Assembly: GCA_022648685.1 (NCBI GenBank) | Contig: JALCMW010000005.1 | Coordinates: 62,001-126,000 of the forward strand | Reading direction: 5' to 3' | DNA: 64,000 bases | From: Bacteroidales bacterium | GTDB taxonomy: Bacteria > Bacteroidota > Bacteroidia > Bacteroidales > UBA932 | Shown here: positions 1-9,695 of the stretch, piece after piece | Layout: each line of letters opens with the position of its first letter | How positions within the stretch are numbered: position 1 is the stretch's first letter | Position numbers and translations under genes: made by a program | The notes under the pieces: model-generated | Seen by the model: only the letters and a program-made list of their open reading frames with translations | What the model was told of the DNA's origin: nothing | Database searches by the model: none

Positions 1-267
1 AAGGAAAACTACGGGGCAGACTATCCCGTATTATGCCTGAAAGCAAGAGGCGACGACGTTTTGTTCGAATATGTACGCACAGCCTGTGAGAAATGCGGAA
101 TGGAAAATGTCCATTACATGGGGTACGGAGACGCCGTCTATTCATCACAGGAACTCGGAGCAGATTCACATCCGAATTATTACGCCCAAAGAAAAACAGC
201 TATGGGAGCAATCCCTTATATCTCCACCCTCACAGGATGGACTATCAAAGACTCCACCGTCAAATAA
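1..267 (+). CDS. SGNH/GDSL-type carbohydrate esterase, C-terminal fragment
   Basis: Only the last 88 codons are present; the reading frame is open from base 1 to a TAA at 265-267. The segment contains GADSHPNYYAQRKTA followed by IPYISTLTGW. This resembles the end of SGNH-fold acetyl esterases of the CE2-like type, where the Asp-x-x-His pair (here D-S-H) supplies two of the three catalytic residues and the LTGW tail closes the domain. The catalytic serine block lies upstream of the window. In these families the enzyme removes acetyl groups from plant or host glycans. It lies 19 bp before a DPP IV-like gene on the same strand. Family assignment rests on a short piece and is tentative. Confidence 0.6.
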   Translation, partial: KENYGADYPVLCLKARGDDVLFEYVRTACEKCGMENVHYMGYGDAVYSSQELGADSHPNYYAQRKTAMGAIPYISTLTGWTIKDSTVK

Positions 268-286
268 TATCAAAAATATCCGGGAA

Positions 287-2344
287 ATGAAAAAGGCCGC
301 TGCAATAGCATTATCAGTTTTTATGTTGCCATTTATGGCTAATGCACAGTCAGGCGTAATGGAAGTACACCCGGCTTCAGGCAATAACGGCAAGATCCTG
401 ACTATGGAGGAAACTATTCTGGGAAGAAACATCCGGCCAGAGTACGTATATTGCGGATGGACAAAAAACGGACTGCTAACAGTAAGGAACAGGGACAGCA
501 TGTCGGTAATGTATCCGGAAACAGGAAAGACGGAGAAATGGGAAAAAGAAAAGCCTGATGCAGATAAATATGTACCTGAAAACGCAGAGAACAGGACGGC
601 AAGCTCAATCGGCAATATTGCATTCACGATCGGCAAGAGTCTGTATTACACCGACAAAAACGGAAACACATATACGATAGCCGGAAGTAAAAACAATCAG
701 GTAACATACGGACAGTTGGTAAGCCGGAACGAATTCGGAATCGACGGAGGAATATTCTGGTCTCCTGACGGTAAAAAAATCGCATTTTACAGAAAAGACG
801 AATCCAAAGTTACGGATTTTCCTCTTTTGGATATAAATTCGCGAACCGGAAGCTTGTTCACTATAAAATATCCAATGAACGGCATGGGATCGGAAAACGT
901 CAGGCTAGGCATATACGATCTGGCAGCGAACACAGTCGTTTATGCAGCTGCTGATGATTTCGGCTATGATCAATATCTCACGAACATAAGCTGGTCTCCC
1001 GACGGCAGATTCATATTCATACAGGTATTGGACCGTACGCAGAAACATCTTCATCTGAATATGTATTCTTCTTCAGACGGCCGTTTTGTAAAAACCATAC
1101 TTACCGAAAATAACGACAAATACGTCGAGCCTTTGGACAAACTGCATTTCCTGAAAGGGACTTATACATTCATATACAGGACGGACAATCGGGACGGATA
1201 CAGGAATCTGTATCTTTGCGATACGTTGTGCAACGTGAGAAGACTTACCGGAACCGATGCGGATGTCGAATATGTATCCAACGACGGGAAAGCTGTTTAC
1301 TATACTTCTGCAGAAGTCTCCCCTGTCGAAAATCATCTTTTCAGAGTAATTGTAAAAAACAATAAATCCGGTAAACTAAATAAAGCGAAATTCGGAAAAC
1401 CGGAAAGGTTGACATCCGAAAAAGGCTGGCATTCCATAACAATGTCCCCGGACTGCAAATGGTACGCCGATACTTACAGCAGCATCAATACCCCAGGAGT
1501 CACATTCCTTAAATCATCCGACGGCAAAATCACAAGGAGAATCTCGGTTTCAAGTGACCCGTTGAAGAACTATGAGACAGGTGAAGTGGATTTGGGAACG
1601 GTAAAAAGCGCAGACGGCAAATACGATAATTACTATCGTCTCATCAAGCCTGTGAATTTTGACCCGACCAAGAAATATCCTCTCATACTTTATGTATACG
1701 GAGGACCACATTCCCAACTGGTCCGCAATTCTTGGCTGGCAAGCATACGGATGTGGGAAATGTATATGGCTGAACGTGGTTATCTGGTTTATGTCCAGGA
1801 TAACAGGGGGACACAAAACAGAGGGGCGGATTACGAAAAAGCAATTCACGATTACTGCGGACAGGCGGAAATGGCCGATCAGATGGAAGGGATAAAAATG
1901 CTGGAATCACTTCCTTTCGTAGATTCCTCACGGATAGGAGTACACGGGTGGAGTTACGGAGGGTTCATGACGATTTCCCTTATAACCAATCATCCCGGAG
2001 TATTCAAGGTAGCGGTTGCCGGAGGTCCTGTAATCGACTGGAAGTGGTATGAAGTGATGTACGGGGAAAGATATATGGACACAATGGCCGTCAATCCCGA
2101 CGGATTTGCTGAAACGAGTCTTATCAACAAGGCTAAAGACCTTAAGGGAAAACTTCTTATATGCCAGGGAGCCGTAGACAATACCGTGCTGTGGGAAAAC
2201 AGCCTGAGCTTCATACGCGAATGCATCAAAGACAATATAAAGGTGGATTACTTCCCTTATCCTTGCGCACAGCACAACGTACGCGGAAAAGACAGAATCC
2301 ACCTTATGAATAAAGTCAGCGACTATTTCGCCGAGTATCTTTAA
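287..2344 (+). CDS. Secreted DPP IV-like S9 family serine peptidase
   Basis: A 685-residue exopeptidase of the S9B/S9C type, probably releasing dipeptides or short peptides in the periplasm. The ATG at 287 is chosen because it begins a clean signal peptide (MKKAAAIALSVFMLPFMANA, then Q); the frame is open further upstream but that part overlaps the previous gene. Residues 30-430 form the N-terminal beta-propeller, with repeated SPDGK/SPDGR blade motifs. The C-terminal alpha/beta-hydrolase domain carries GWSYGG with Ser556, Asp631 in GAVDNT and His663 in CAQHN, a complete triad. The propeller has RNEFGID, a single Glu, where classical DPP IV has a Glu-Glu pair, so N-terminal recognition may differ from the second DPP IV at 29.6-31.8 kb. 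It converges on the GH13 gene with a 19-bp gap. Confidence 0.88.
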   Translation: MKKAAAIALSVFMLPFMANAQSGVMEVHPASGNNGKILTMEETILGRNIRPEYVYCGWTKNGLLTVRNRDSMSVMYPETGKTEKWEKEKPDADKYVPENAENRTASSIGNIAFTIGKSLYYTDKNGNTYTIAGSKNNQVTYGQLVSRNEFGIDGGIFWSPDGKKIAFYRKDESKVTDFPLLDINSRTGSLFTIKYPMNGMGSENVRLGIYDLAANTVVYAAADDFGYDQYLTNISWSPDGRFIFIQVLDRTQKHLHLNMYSSSDGRFVKTILTENNDKYVEPLDKLHFLKGTYTFIYRTDNRDGYRNLYLCDTLCNVRRLTGTDADVEYVSNDGKAVYYTSAEVSPVENHLFRVIVKNNKSGKLNKAKFGKPERLTSEKGWHSITMSPDCKWYADTYSSINTPGVTFLKSSDGKITRRISVSSDPLKNYETGEVDLGTVKSADGKYDNYYRLIKPVNFDPTKKYPLILYVYGGPHSQLVRNSWLASIRMWEMYMAERGYLVYVQDNRGTQNRGADYEKAIHDYCGQAEMADQMEGIKMLESLPFVDSSRIGVHGWSYGGFMTISLITNHPGVFKVAVAGGPVIDWKWYEVMYGERYMDTMAVNPDGFAETSLINKAKDLKGKLLICQGAVDNTVLWENSLSFIRECIKDNIKVDYFPYPCAQHNVRGKDRIHLMNKVSDYFAEYL

Positions 2345-2363
2345 TCTGAAGAAAACAACTACA

Positions 2364-4082
2364 TCACTCAACCTTTAGAATTACAGCCGAAACCGGTCCC
2401 ATTGTTATTTTGTTCCCTGACTTTCCGTCTTTGACACGGACCTTTCCGGTCCCGTATAGCGTCGCCATTTCGGAATTCACGGGAATGACAGCGGAAACGG
2501 TCTTGCCTGAAGGATTAAGAGCCACAATATAAGATTCGTTCCCGGAAGTCCTTTTGTAAATCATAGGATAAGGCTTGTCCAATGAACCGACCATTTCCCA
2601 TGAACCTTTATTTCCCAAAGCGGAAGAACTTTTTCTCAGGGAAACAAGCTTGCGTACATAGTTCAAGACGGATTCGGGATCCTTGTCTTCCGAAGCAACC
2701 GTAATTTTTCCTCCGTCCGTATCAACCGGCAAATAGATAGCTTTAGGATCGCAAGAAGAAAATCCGGCATTTTCGTCGTTATCCCACTGCATGGGAGTAC
2801 GTGTTCCGGCACGATCGGTTCTGCTCCCTTCCTTGTTAGGAAGACCGTATTTATATTTCAATCCGATTTCATCTCCGTAATATATAATAGGAAGTCCCGG
2901 CATTGTCATAAAGAACGTAAGAGCCACTTTCAATTGGTCCGGAGTGTTCCTGTCTCCGATATTCAGGCGCTGATAATCATGATTTGCTGTGGCAAAGCCC
3001 ATATACCCTATGTTTCTGGTTGAATCATAGGCTGCGGAATATCTCGTCATGCAACCCTTGATTGATCCCATACCGTCTTTCTCGAAATATCCGTGTTTTA
3101 TATTGTCATATTCGCCCCATGGAGTATCGCCATTATACATAAGTGGAGCTATCACATTGACACCCCCGCGCAACATGAGATCCACATCGAAACCGGCTGA
3201 GATAGCTTTTTGAGGATCCCCCCACTCGGATATTATTATACATTGAGGGAATTCCTTGTCTATCCATGTCCTCATTTCCTTCCATAACTTCATGGTTTCA
3301 ACTTTTCCCGGATCATTCTTTACAAGACTCGAAGCCATATCGACACGGAAACCGTCCACGCCTTTCGTAAACCAAAACCGCATGATATTCCTTAGTTCGC
3401 GACGCACTGCCTGAGGCCCGGGGGCATTTACCGACTGCTCCCAAGGCTGTGAGGGATCAGGATGGGCATAACCGTAATTCAACGCCGGCTGGCACATATA
3501 ATAATTCTTCCTGTAATATTTTCCCCTCGTGGAATTAACCTCCACGAAATGTCCATGCTTATCCACGTTAGGATCGGAAGAAGACATCCTTATATCCAAT
3601 AGTTTATGTTCATTGGCCGAAATAGTGTCTGTCCATATGTAATAATCAGCGTATTTATCTTCCCGGCCTTCCGACATGGATCTTTTGAACCATTCGCATT
3701 TATCACTTGTATGACCGGCTACCAGATCCAGACAAACCTTGATACCTCTTTTGTGTGCTTCTGTCACAAGCCTTACCAAATCGTCATTGGTTCCGAAACG
3801 CGGATCAACTTTATAGAAATCTATTACGTCATATCCGCCATCAAACCATCCGGATTCATAAACCGGATTGAGCCATATCGCATTCACTCCCAAAGATTCA
3901 ATATAATCCAGCTTGGAAATGATTCCGGAAAGGTCACCGATTCCGTCTCCGTCACTGTCTTTGTACGTTGAAGGATAAATCTGATACATCACGGCATTGC
4001 CAAGCCATTCCGGACATTTCTGGGCAAAAGAACTTTGCAGTGTTAACAGAAAGATAAGAATAACGAACAAAAATTTTCTCAT
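2364..4082 (-). CDS. Secreted GH13 alpha-glucosidase/alpha-amylase family enzyme
   Basis: A 572-residue glycoside hydrolase with a signal peptide at residues 1-20 (cleavage after SSFA). The GH13 barrel is complete: the Ca-binding type loop DSDGDGIGDL at 42-51, region I around DLVAGHTSD, nucleophile Asp248 in GFRVDMA, acid/base Glu286 in IISEWGD and transition-state stabiliser Asp369 in ATANHDYQ. The order MYQIYPSTYKD and the QPALNYGY segment place it with oligo-alpha-glucosidases and neopullulanase-like enzymes acting on short alpha-glucans; the exact linkage cannot be read from sequence. A C-terminal beta-domain fills 480-572. It is last in the long minus-strand block, 22 bp after pyrF, and has no SusC/D partner next to it. 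Confidence 0.88.
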   Translation of the reverse strand: MRKFLFVILIFLLTLQSSFAQKCPEWLGNAVMYQIYPSTYKDSDGDGIGDLSGIISKLDYIESLGVNAIWLNPVYESGWFDGGYDVIDFYKVDPRFGTNDDLVRLVTEAHKRGIKVCLDLVAGHTSDKCEWFKRSMSEGREDKYADYYIWTDTISANEHKLLDIRMSSSDPNVDKHGHFVEVNSTRGKYYRKNYYMCQPALNYGYAHPDPSQPWEQSVNAPGPQAVRRELRNIMRFWFTKGVDGFRVDMASSLVKNDPGKVETMKLWKEMRTWIDKEFPQCIIISEWGDPQKAISAGFDVDLMLRGGVNVIAPLMYNGDTPWGEYDNIKHGYFEKDGMGSIKGCMTRYSAAYDSTRNIGYMGFATANHDYQRLNIGDRNTPDQLKVALTFFMTMPGLPIIYYGDEIGLKYKYGLPNKEGSRTDRAGTRTPMQWDNDENAGFSSCDPKAIYLPVDTDGGKITVASEDKDPESVLNYVRKLVSLRKSSSALGNKGSWEMVGSLDKPYPMIYKRTSGNESYIVALNPSGKTVSAVIPVNSEMATLYGTGKVRVKDGKSGNKITMGPVSAVILKVE

Positions 4083-4104
4083 AAAAGCTATTATTAATTA
4101 AGTA

Positions 4105-4947
4105 TTAGATATTCGCAGTATGCGATGCCGCACTTGCAGCTGCAGTGGCATAATCTTCACCATGCGATGCAAAAATAACCGCCCTTGAAGAATTTATGAT
4201 AAGTCCGCCCATAGAATTGGATCCGTATTTTATCACATCCCCGGCAGAACCGCCCTGGGCTCCGACTCCAGGAACAAGGAAAAAATTATCCGGACAGAAC
4301 TCCCTGATTCCTGCCAACTGCCCCGCTTTGGTGGCTCCGATTACAAACATCATGTTGTCAGGCGTTGATATGGACATCATTTTCTCCATAACATTTCTGT
4401 ACAGAGGCTTGCCGTCGCAATTGAAAAACTGGAAATCGGAAGCCGATGTATTGGAAGACAAAGCAACCGTTATTACGAATTTACCTTCATATTCCAAAAA
4501 AGGCAGAACGGTTTCAGTCCCCATATACGGGGAAATTGTAACTGCATCGAAATCCATTACATCGAAAAAAGTCCGCGCATACATTGCCGCGGTGTTTCCT
4601 ATGTCGCCGCGTTTCGCATCGGCAATTATGAAAAGATCCGGATAGTTGCTTCTAATATAATCCACCGTGACTTCCAAAGCCTTCAGGCCGGCATTCCCAT
4701 AGCATTCATAAAATGCAAGATTCGGTTTGAAAGCTATGCAAAAAGGAGCCGTTGCATCTATTATCGCCTTGTTGAAAGCAATTACGGAACGTGGCTTGCC
4801 TTTGAAGAATTCGCCTCTTACTGCAATTCCAGCATCATCAGCCATCGCCTTTACATGAGGGGGCATCTTGTCGAAATCACTGTCGAGACCGACGCATAGC
4901 ATCGTCTTCTTCAATTTTATCTGTCTGTATATATCTTCACGTGTCAT
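4105..4947 (-). CDS. pyrF: Orotidine 5'-phosphate decarboxylase
   Basis: Catalyses the last step of UMP synthesis, the decarboxylation of OMP in the cytosol. The 280-residue protein is the longer group-2 form usual in Bacteroidetes and Actinobacteria. Substrate-binding Asp22 lies in VGLDSD. The catalytic Asp-Lys-Asp array is in DAKRGDIGNTA (Asp110, Lys112, Asp115). The phosphate-binding loop region reads VPGVGAQGG. The start ATG is 7 bp after the stop of the M20 peptidase gene, so both are probably co-transcribed from the clp side. No other pyrimidine gene is nearby. Confidence 0.95.
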   Translation of the reverse strand: MTREDIYRQIKLKKTMLCVGLDSDFDKMPPHVKAMADDAGIAVRGEFFKGKPRSVIAFNKAIIDATAPFCIAFKPNLAFYECYGNAGLKALEVTVDYIRSNYPDLFIIADAKRGDIGNTAAMYARTFFDVMDFDAVTISPYMGTETVLPFLEYEGKFVITVALSSNTSASDFQFFNCDGKPLYRNVMEKMMSISTPDNMMFVIGATKAGQLAGIREFCPDNFFLVPGVGAQGGSAGDVIKYGSNSMGGLIINSSRAVIFASHGEDYATAAASAASHTANI

Positions 4948-4954
4948 GGTACTG

Positions 4955-6304
4955 CTAAAAATATTTATCGAACAAGATCAACGACTTGATTCCGGAAAAG
5001 AATTGACTTAAACGGTAATTTTCATTGGGAGAATGGATCCTGTCGCTTTCGAGACCGAAACCCATCAAAAGAGGATCCGAACCCAATAGTTCCCTCATTT
5101 CGGCAAGAATAGGAATGCTGGCTCCTCCTCTGGTCGGAACCGGTTCTTTTCCGTATACGTCGGAAATAGCCTTGGATGCAGCTTTGAAAGCATCGGAATC
5201 CGTAGGCATCAGAAAACCGTTCCCTCCCTCGCCATGTTTCACTTCCACACTTACGCAAGATGGAGCGATATTCTTGAGATGTCCGGCCACAAGACTCGTT
5301 ATCTTTTCGCTGTCCTGGTTCGGCACCAGTCTGAAAGAAATCTTGGCATGGGCGGAAGACGGAATGACGGTTTTGCATCCGGGTCCGGTATATCCTCCCC
5401 AGATCCCGCAAACATCCATGCATGGACGTATACCTATCCTTTCCGAAGGTTTATATGCCGACTCTCCCGTGAATCCTGCAATCTTAAGGGACTTCATTAT
5501 TCCATCTTCATCAAAAGGCGCTTTGGACAGATTCTTTCTGTCGGCATCCGAAACAGGAAGCACGTCATCGTAGAAACCAGGAATCGCGATACTTCCGTCG
5601 GCAGCCGTCAAAGATGAAATCATATCGCAAAGGACATTGACAGGATCGGCTACCAATCCGCCGTAATGCCCGGAATGTATATCCCTTTCGGGACCCGTTA
5701 CGGAAATCTCCACATAAGTCACCCCGCGCATACCGCAATTGATGGACGGTATTTCTTCCGAAATCATAGAAGTATCGGAAACAAGGACAATATCGGAAGC
5801 AAGCATATCTTTATGAGCGCCAAGCCATTTTGACAAAGCTCCGCTGCCGATTTCTTCTTCGCCTTCGAATAAGAACTTCACATTGTGTTTCAGAAGATTG
5901 TTGCGGACCAGATATTCGAATGCTTTCAAATGCATGAACAACTGTCCTTTGTCATCGGCCGTACCCCGTCCGCGGAAAGCACCTTCCCTGATTTCCGGTT
6001 CGAAAGGATCGGAATCCCATTTCTCGACGGGATCCGCCGGCTGCACGTCATAATGGCCGTAAACCAGAATTGTCTTGCTTTCCGGATTTACATTTTTATA
6101 TCCGAAAACAATAGGATTGCCTTCCGAAGGATACAATCCGGCCTCATCAGTTCCTGCCTCCCTCAACAATGCCGCCACTCTTTCCGCACATAACTTCATA
6201 TCCTCTTTATGTTCCGGCATGGCACTTACGGAAGGAATGCGCAAAAGCGAAAAAAGTTCATTGAAAAAACGATCCTTGTTATTCTCTATGTATTCGTCTA
6301 TCAT
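4955..6304 (-). CDS. M20 family metallopeptidase (dipeptidase)
   Basis: A 449-residue cytosolic zinc dipeptidase or aminoacyl-hydrolase of the M20A/ArgE-DapE-CNDP group. Di-metal site residues are visible in order: His84 and Asp86 in YGHYDVQPAD, the bridging Asp in GRGTADDKG (about 117-118), the Glu pair in FEGEEEIGSG (about 148-151), an Asp in VSDTSM (about 177) and the C-terminal His in IHSPNENY. A dimerisation domain lies between roughly 200 and 350. No signal peptide is present. It is 15 bp after clpX and 7 bp before pyrF, suggesting one transcript. Family members cleave small peptides such as carnosine or Cys-Gly; the substrate here is unknown. Confidence 0.88.
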   Translation of the reverse strand: MIDEYIENNKDRFFNELFSLLRIPSVSAMPEHKEDMKLCAERVAALLREAGTDEAGLYPSEGNPIVFGYKNVNPESKTILVYGHYDVQPADPVEKWDSDPFEPEIREGAFRGRGTADDKGQLFMHLKAFEYLVRNNLLKHNVKFLFEGEEEIGSGALSKWLGAHKDMLASDIVLVSDTSMISEEIPSINCGMRGVTYVEISVTGPERDIHSGHYGGLVADPVNVLCDMISSLTAADGSIAIPGFYDDVLPVSDADRKNLSKAPFDEDGIMKSLKIAGFTGESAYKPSERIGIRPCMDVCGIWGGYTGPGCKTVIPSSAHAKISFRLVPNQDSEKITSLVAGHLKNIAPSCVSVEVKHGEGGNGFLMPTDSDAFKAASKAISDVYGKEPVPTRGGASIPILAEMRELLGSDPLLMGFGLESDRIHSPNENYRLSQFFSGIKSLILFDKYF

Positions 6305-6319
6305 AGTTACGTATATATC

Positions 6320-7543
6320 TTAATTTTCAGTGTCCTTCAATTTTTCTTTGGCATAATCGTATGTAACGGTAAAAGTCTTGCGCCTCGAAGACGGGGCTTC
6401 GAACATTGCATCATCGAAAATCTTTTCGCATAATGAACGCAGTCCCCTGGCTCCCAATTTCCTGCTTATGGAATTATCCGCTATCAGGTTTATCACCGAC
6501 GGTTCTATCTCCAATTTCATACCGTCAAGTTCGAACATCTTGCTATATTGCTTGATTATGGCATTCTTAGGCTCGGTAAGGATTCTCAGGAGGGCCGATT
6601 TTCCGAGATTGTCAAGGTAGGTAACCACAGGCAGTCTCCCGACGATTTCGGGAATAAGACCGTAAGTCTTCAGATCCTCGGACGAAACATATTTCAAAAG
6701 ATTGTTTTTGTCAATTGAACGCTTTTCAGAAGATGTGAAGCCTATGACCTGGGTATTAAGTCTTTGTGCTATTATCCGTTCAATTCCTTCGAAAGCGCCT
6801 CCGCATATGAAAAGAATATTCTGTGTATTGACATGTATGAACTCTTGTTCAGGATGCTTTCTTCCTCCCTGAGGCGGTACATTTACTATATTTCCTTCCA
6901 GAAGCTTCAACAAGGCCTGCTGCACCCCTTCTCCGGAAACGTCCCTGGTTATCGATGGATTATCGCCTTTTCTTGCGATTTTGTCTATTTCATCTATGAA
7001 AACTATCCCGCGTTCCGCCTTTGCGACATTATAATCCGATTCCTGCAAAAGACGGGAAAGGATGCTTTCGACATCTTCTCCCACATATCCCGCCTGAGTG
7101 AGAACTGTGGCATCCACTATGGTGAACGGAACCTTGAGCATTTTTGCGATTGAACGGGCAAGCAATGTCTTGCCAGTACCCGTCGGTCCAACGAGAAGAA
7201 TATTGGATTTCTCAAGCTCGACACCATCGTCAGGTTTATCGACTAGGTTGTGGTTTATCCTTTTGTAATGATTGTATACGGACACGGACAAGAGTTTCTT
7301 CGCCCTGTCCTGGCCGATTACATACTGATCCAGGAAAGCCTTGATTTCCTTGGGTTTGGGAAGATCGTCTATTTTACCTAACGATTCTGCGGCATTATGC
7401 TGCATTTCATTCAGATAATCTCCGGCCATTTTTACACAGTCGCTGCAAATACTGCCGTTAAGGCCCTGCAACATCACTTCAACCTCATCTTCAGACCTCC
7501 CGCAAAACATGCAATGTCTTTTGTTGGTTACTTTGCTGGCCAT
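6320..7543 (-). CDS. clpX: ATP-dependent Clp protease ATP-binding subunit ClpX
   Basis: The AAA+ unfoldase that selects, unfolds and feeds proteins into ClpP. The 407-residue protein has the N-terminal C4 zinc-binding domain (Cys11, Cys14, Cys33, Cys36). Walker A is [11 protein letters not shown] and Walker B is [12 protein letters not shown] pore-loop region lies around GYVGEDVES, arginine-finger and sensor motifs occur around VGRLPVV, and sensor 2 is KLGARGLR. It starts 3 bp after clpP ends, the usual clpP-clpX arrangement. The C-terminal part is complete. Confidence 0.97.
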   Translation of the reverse strand: MASKVTNKRHCMFCGRSEDEVEVMLQGLNGSICSDCVKMAGDYLNEMQHNAAESLGKIDDLPKPKEIKAFLDQYVIGQDRAKKLLSVSVYNHYKRINHNLVDKPDDGVELEKSNILLVGPTGTGKTLLARSIAKMLKVPFTIVDATVLTQAGYVGEDVESILSRLLQESDYNVAKAERGIVFIDEIDKIARKGDNPSITRDVSGEGVQQALLKLLEGNIVNVPPQGGRKHPEQEFIHVNTQNILFICGGAFEGIERIIAQRLNTQVIGFTSSEKRSIDKNNLLKYVSSEDLKTYGLIPEIVGRLPVVTYLDNLGKSALLRILTEPKNAIIKQYSKMFELDGMKLEIEPSVINLIADNSISRKLGARGLRSLCEKIFDDAMFEAPSSRRKTFTVTYDYAKEKLKDTEN

Positions 7544-7546
7544 ATT

Positions 7547-8230
7547 TTATTTTTTCGTTTTTTTCTTTTTTGATAATATTTCATCCACCATTCCGTATTC
7601 CAAAGCTTCCGGGGCAGTCATCCAATAATCCCTGTCGGCATCGGAAAAGACTTTTTCGTAAGGCTGACCGCTATGATCGGAAATTATGCGGCACAATTCC
7701 TGCCTCGTCTTTTCTATCTCCTTTGCGGCTATCATGATATCGGAAGCCTGTCCCTGTGCTCCGCCCAGAGGCTGATGTATAAGGACTCTGGAATGAGGCA
7801 AGGCGGATCTTTTGCCTTTGGCACCGGCACAAAGCAAGACTGAGCCCATGGAAGCGGCCATTCCCGTACATATTGTTGCAACGTCTGGTTCGACAAGCTG
7901 CATGGTATCATAGATGCCAAGACCGGATGACACCTGTCCTCCCGGAGTATTAAGATACAACGATATATCAGCATTGGAATCGGTGGAAGCCAGGAAAAGC
8001 AACTGGGCCTGGATAATGTTCGCGACATCATCATCAATGGGAACACCCAGAAAAATGATCCTGTCCATCATGAGCCTGCTGAAAACATCCATGGATGCAA
8101 CATTCAGCTTCCTCTCTTCTATGATGGTAGGATTGATATAGGAATCGCATTCCGATTTATAACGGTGCAGAGTCATGGAACTTATTCTGCGTTCCTTATT
8201 GGCGAAATCGTCAAATTCTTTATTTTTCAT
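7547..8230 (-). CDS. clpP: ATP-dependent Clp protease proteolytic subunit ClpP
   Basis: Barrel-forming serine protease working with ClpX. The ATG at 8230 (MKNKEFDDFANKERR) gives 227 residues, normal for Bacteroidetes ClpP. An upstream in-frame ATG at 8293 would add 21 residues unlike any ClpP and is rejected. The triad is Ser127 in GMAASMGS, His152 in LIHQPLGG and Asp201 in DRDYWMTA. The N-terminal propeptide region of about 30 residues is longer than in E. coli, as in relatives. It sits between tig (78 bp upstream) and clpX (3 bp downstream), the conserved tig-clpP-clpX cluster. Confidence 0.96.
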   Translation of the reverse strand: MKNKEFDDFANKERRISSMTLHRYKSECDSYINPTIIEERKLNVASMDVFSRLMMDRIIFLGVPIDDDVANIIQAQLLFLASTDSNADISLYLNTPGGQVSSGLGIYDTMQLVEPDVATICTGMAASMGSVLLCAGAKGKRSALPHSRVLIHQPLGGAQGQASDIMIAAKEIEKTRQELCRIISDHSGQPYEKVFSDADRDYWMTAPEALEYGMVDEILSKKKKTKK

Positions 8231-8308
8231 AATGATATAAAATACAAAAGCAGGATCCGACATGAATCCTGCATCAAATATACGAAAATTCACACCGAAT
8301 TCCCGACA

Positions 8309-9625
8309 TTATTTCAAATCACGGAACTTCTCAACCGTTATATTTTTTTCAGAAAGTGTTACGGCACCACGCAACGCAGCTACAACTTTCTGATCTTCAA
8401 CTTGTTCTTCTATACGCTGAGCCTGCTTTTCATCGGCAAGAACCTGATGGGCAGCAGCATGTATCTGCTCTTGAGGAACATCGGACAAGCCATACATTGC
8501 ATATTGATAAGCGACGTAACCTTCGGCAGCGTCTTTCATATCCTGATCGGTTATCTTGACGTCGAATTTCTTGATTACGTAATCGCGAATCATTTTCCAT
8601 CTGAAATCTGCAAGGAAAGCACCGAACTCTTTCTCTATATCTTCTTTCGAATATTTGCCTTCATTCACGGAGAATAGCCATCTCTTGAGAAAATCTTCCG
8701 GAAGAGTTATGGAAGCTTTATCCACGAAATAATCCTTTGCATCCTTAGAGAACCTGTAATCGGCTTCCTGGACATAATTCCCTTCGAGTCTTTTCGCTAT
8801 TTCCTCATCGAATTCCGCTTCGCTTTTCACTTTGTCCTTTCCGAAAACCTTGTCGAAAGTCTCCTGGACAGGTTCCGCGGGAACGAAAGTTTTGACATTG
8901 ACCACTGTCATGGCAAACTCGGGATTCAATTCCGCAAGGTCGCTCTCTTTCAGCTTAAGTACGGAAGCCCTGTCGTTTTCGTCCGGAAAAGCCTTATTGA
9001 CATCGACATTTACCTTGTCTCCGGCCTTGGCACCAACGAAAAGGGATTTGCACGAGTCATCTACTTTAGCGACAGTAACATAGGAACCTTCTATCTTTTT
9101 GCCGTCCTGCTCGAAATCAGCTATTATATAATCTTCCTCTTTTGCCGAATCACCTTCCTGCAGAGAACCGTATTGACGCAGAATATTGGTTTTCATTTCG
9201 TCGCGGCCCTGATCTGTGGCTTCTATTTTATAATACGGGATCTTGTCTTCCTTTGAAATTTCAAAATCCAACTCCGGAGCGGTAGCTATATCGAATTTGA
9301 AAGTGAAATCATTTCCATCCTTCCATTCATTCTCGGGCTGGTCTTCACTTGAAAGGGGTTCCCCGATGATTTTAAGATCATTATCCTTGATGAAATCGTT
9401 GAGTTCCTTCGAAATTATTTCATTTACAGCATTGACGAGAATCTGTTCGCCATACACATGCTGTATAAGTGACATTGGAACCATCCCTTTTCTGAATCCC
9501 TTGAATTCCGCTGTCTTTCTCTGCTCATTAAGCTTTTTCTTTTCGACAGGGGAATAATCATCTTTCCCGATAGAGAGAGTAAGCTCCATATCGAGAGCAT
9601 CGATTTGTTTTTTTTCTATATTCAT
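8309..9625 (-). CDS. tig: Trigger factor, ribosome-bound chaperone/peptidyl-prolyl isomerase
   Basis: The ribosome-associated chaperone that meets nascent chains. The N-terminal ribosome-binding domain carries the signature GFRKGMVP at residues 43-50. A middle FKBP-like region (about 145-240) is divergent from active FKBPs, so isomerase activity is uncertain. The C-terminal helical chaperone arms are rich in Glu, Lys and Ala. The 438-residue length is normal. The gene heads the tig-clpP-clpX cluster. A promoter-like pair (-33 ATTG, -7 TATTTTTG in the minus orientation) lies at 9664-9695, partly over the stop codon of the upstream gene. Confidence 0.94.
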   Translation of the reverse strand: MNIEKKQIDALDMELTLSIGKDDYSPVEKKKLNEQRKTAEFKGFRKGMVPMSLIQHVYGEQILVNAVNEIISKELNDFIKDNDLKIIGEPLSSEDQPENEWKDGNDFTFKFDIATAPELDFEISKEDKIPYYKIEATDQGRDEMKTNILRQYGSLQEGDSAKEEDYIIADFEQDGKKIEGSYVTVAKVDDSCKSLFVGAKAGDKVNVDVNKAFPDENDRASVLKLKESDLAELNPEFAMTVVNVKTFVPAEPVQETFDKVFGKDKVKSEAEFDEEIAKRLEGNYVQEADYRFSKDAKDYFVDKASITLPEDFLKRWLFSVNEGKYSKEDIEKEFGAFLADFRWKMIRDYVIKKFDVKITDQDMKDAAEGYVAYQYAMYGLSDVPQEQIHAAAHQVLADEKQAQRIEEQVEDQKVVAALRGAVTLSEKNITVEKFRDLK

Positions 9626-9663
9626 ATATTATTATAATTGTTTCGTCTTGGAAATAAAGACTG

Positions 9664-9695
9664 CAAAAATACACATTTAATATTGATTTATCAAT
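9664..9695 (-). promoter_or_regulatory. Predicted Bacteroidetes-type promoter for tig
   Basis: On the minus strand, ATTG (9695-9692) is followed after 20 bp by TATTTTTG (9671-9664), matching the Bacteroidetes consensus TTTG-N19-21-TAnnTTTG with one mismatch. It would start transcription about 30 bases before the tig ATG at 9625. This lets tig-clpP-clpX be expressed apart from the 7TM-HD gene, whose stop codon it overlaps. Confidence 0.55.

Noticed and set aside
8231..8293. N-terminal extension of ClpP to an upstream ATG
   Set aside because: The extra 21 residues match no ClpP and would push the start to 15 bp from the tig stop; the ATG at 8230 gives the normal N-terminus.
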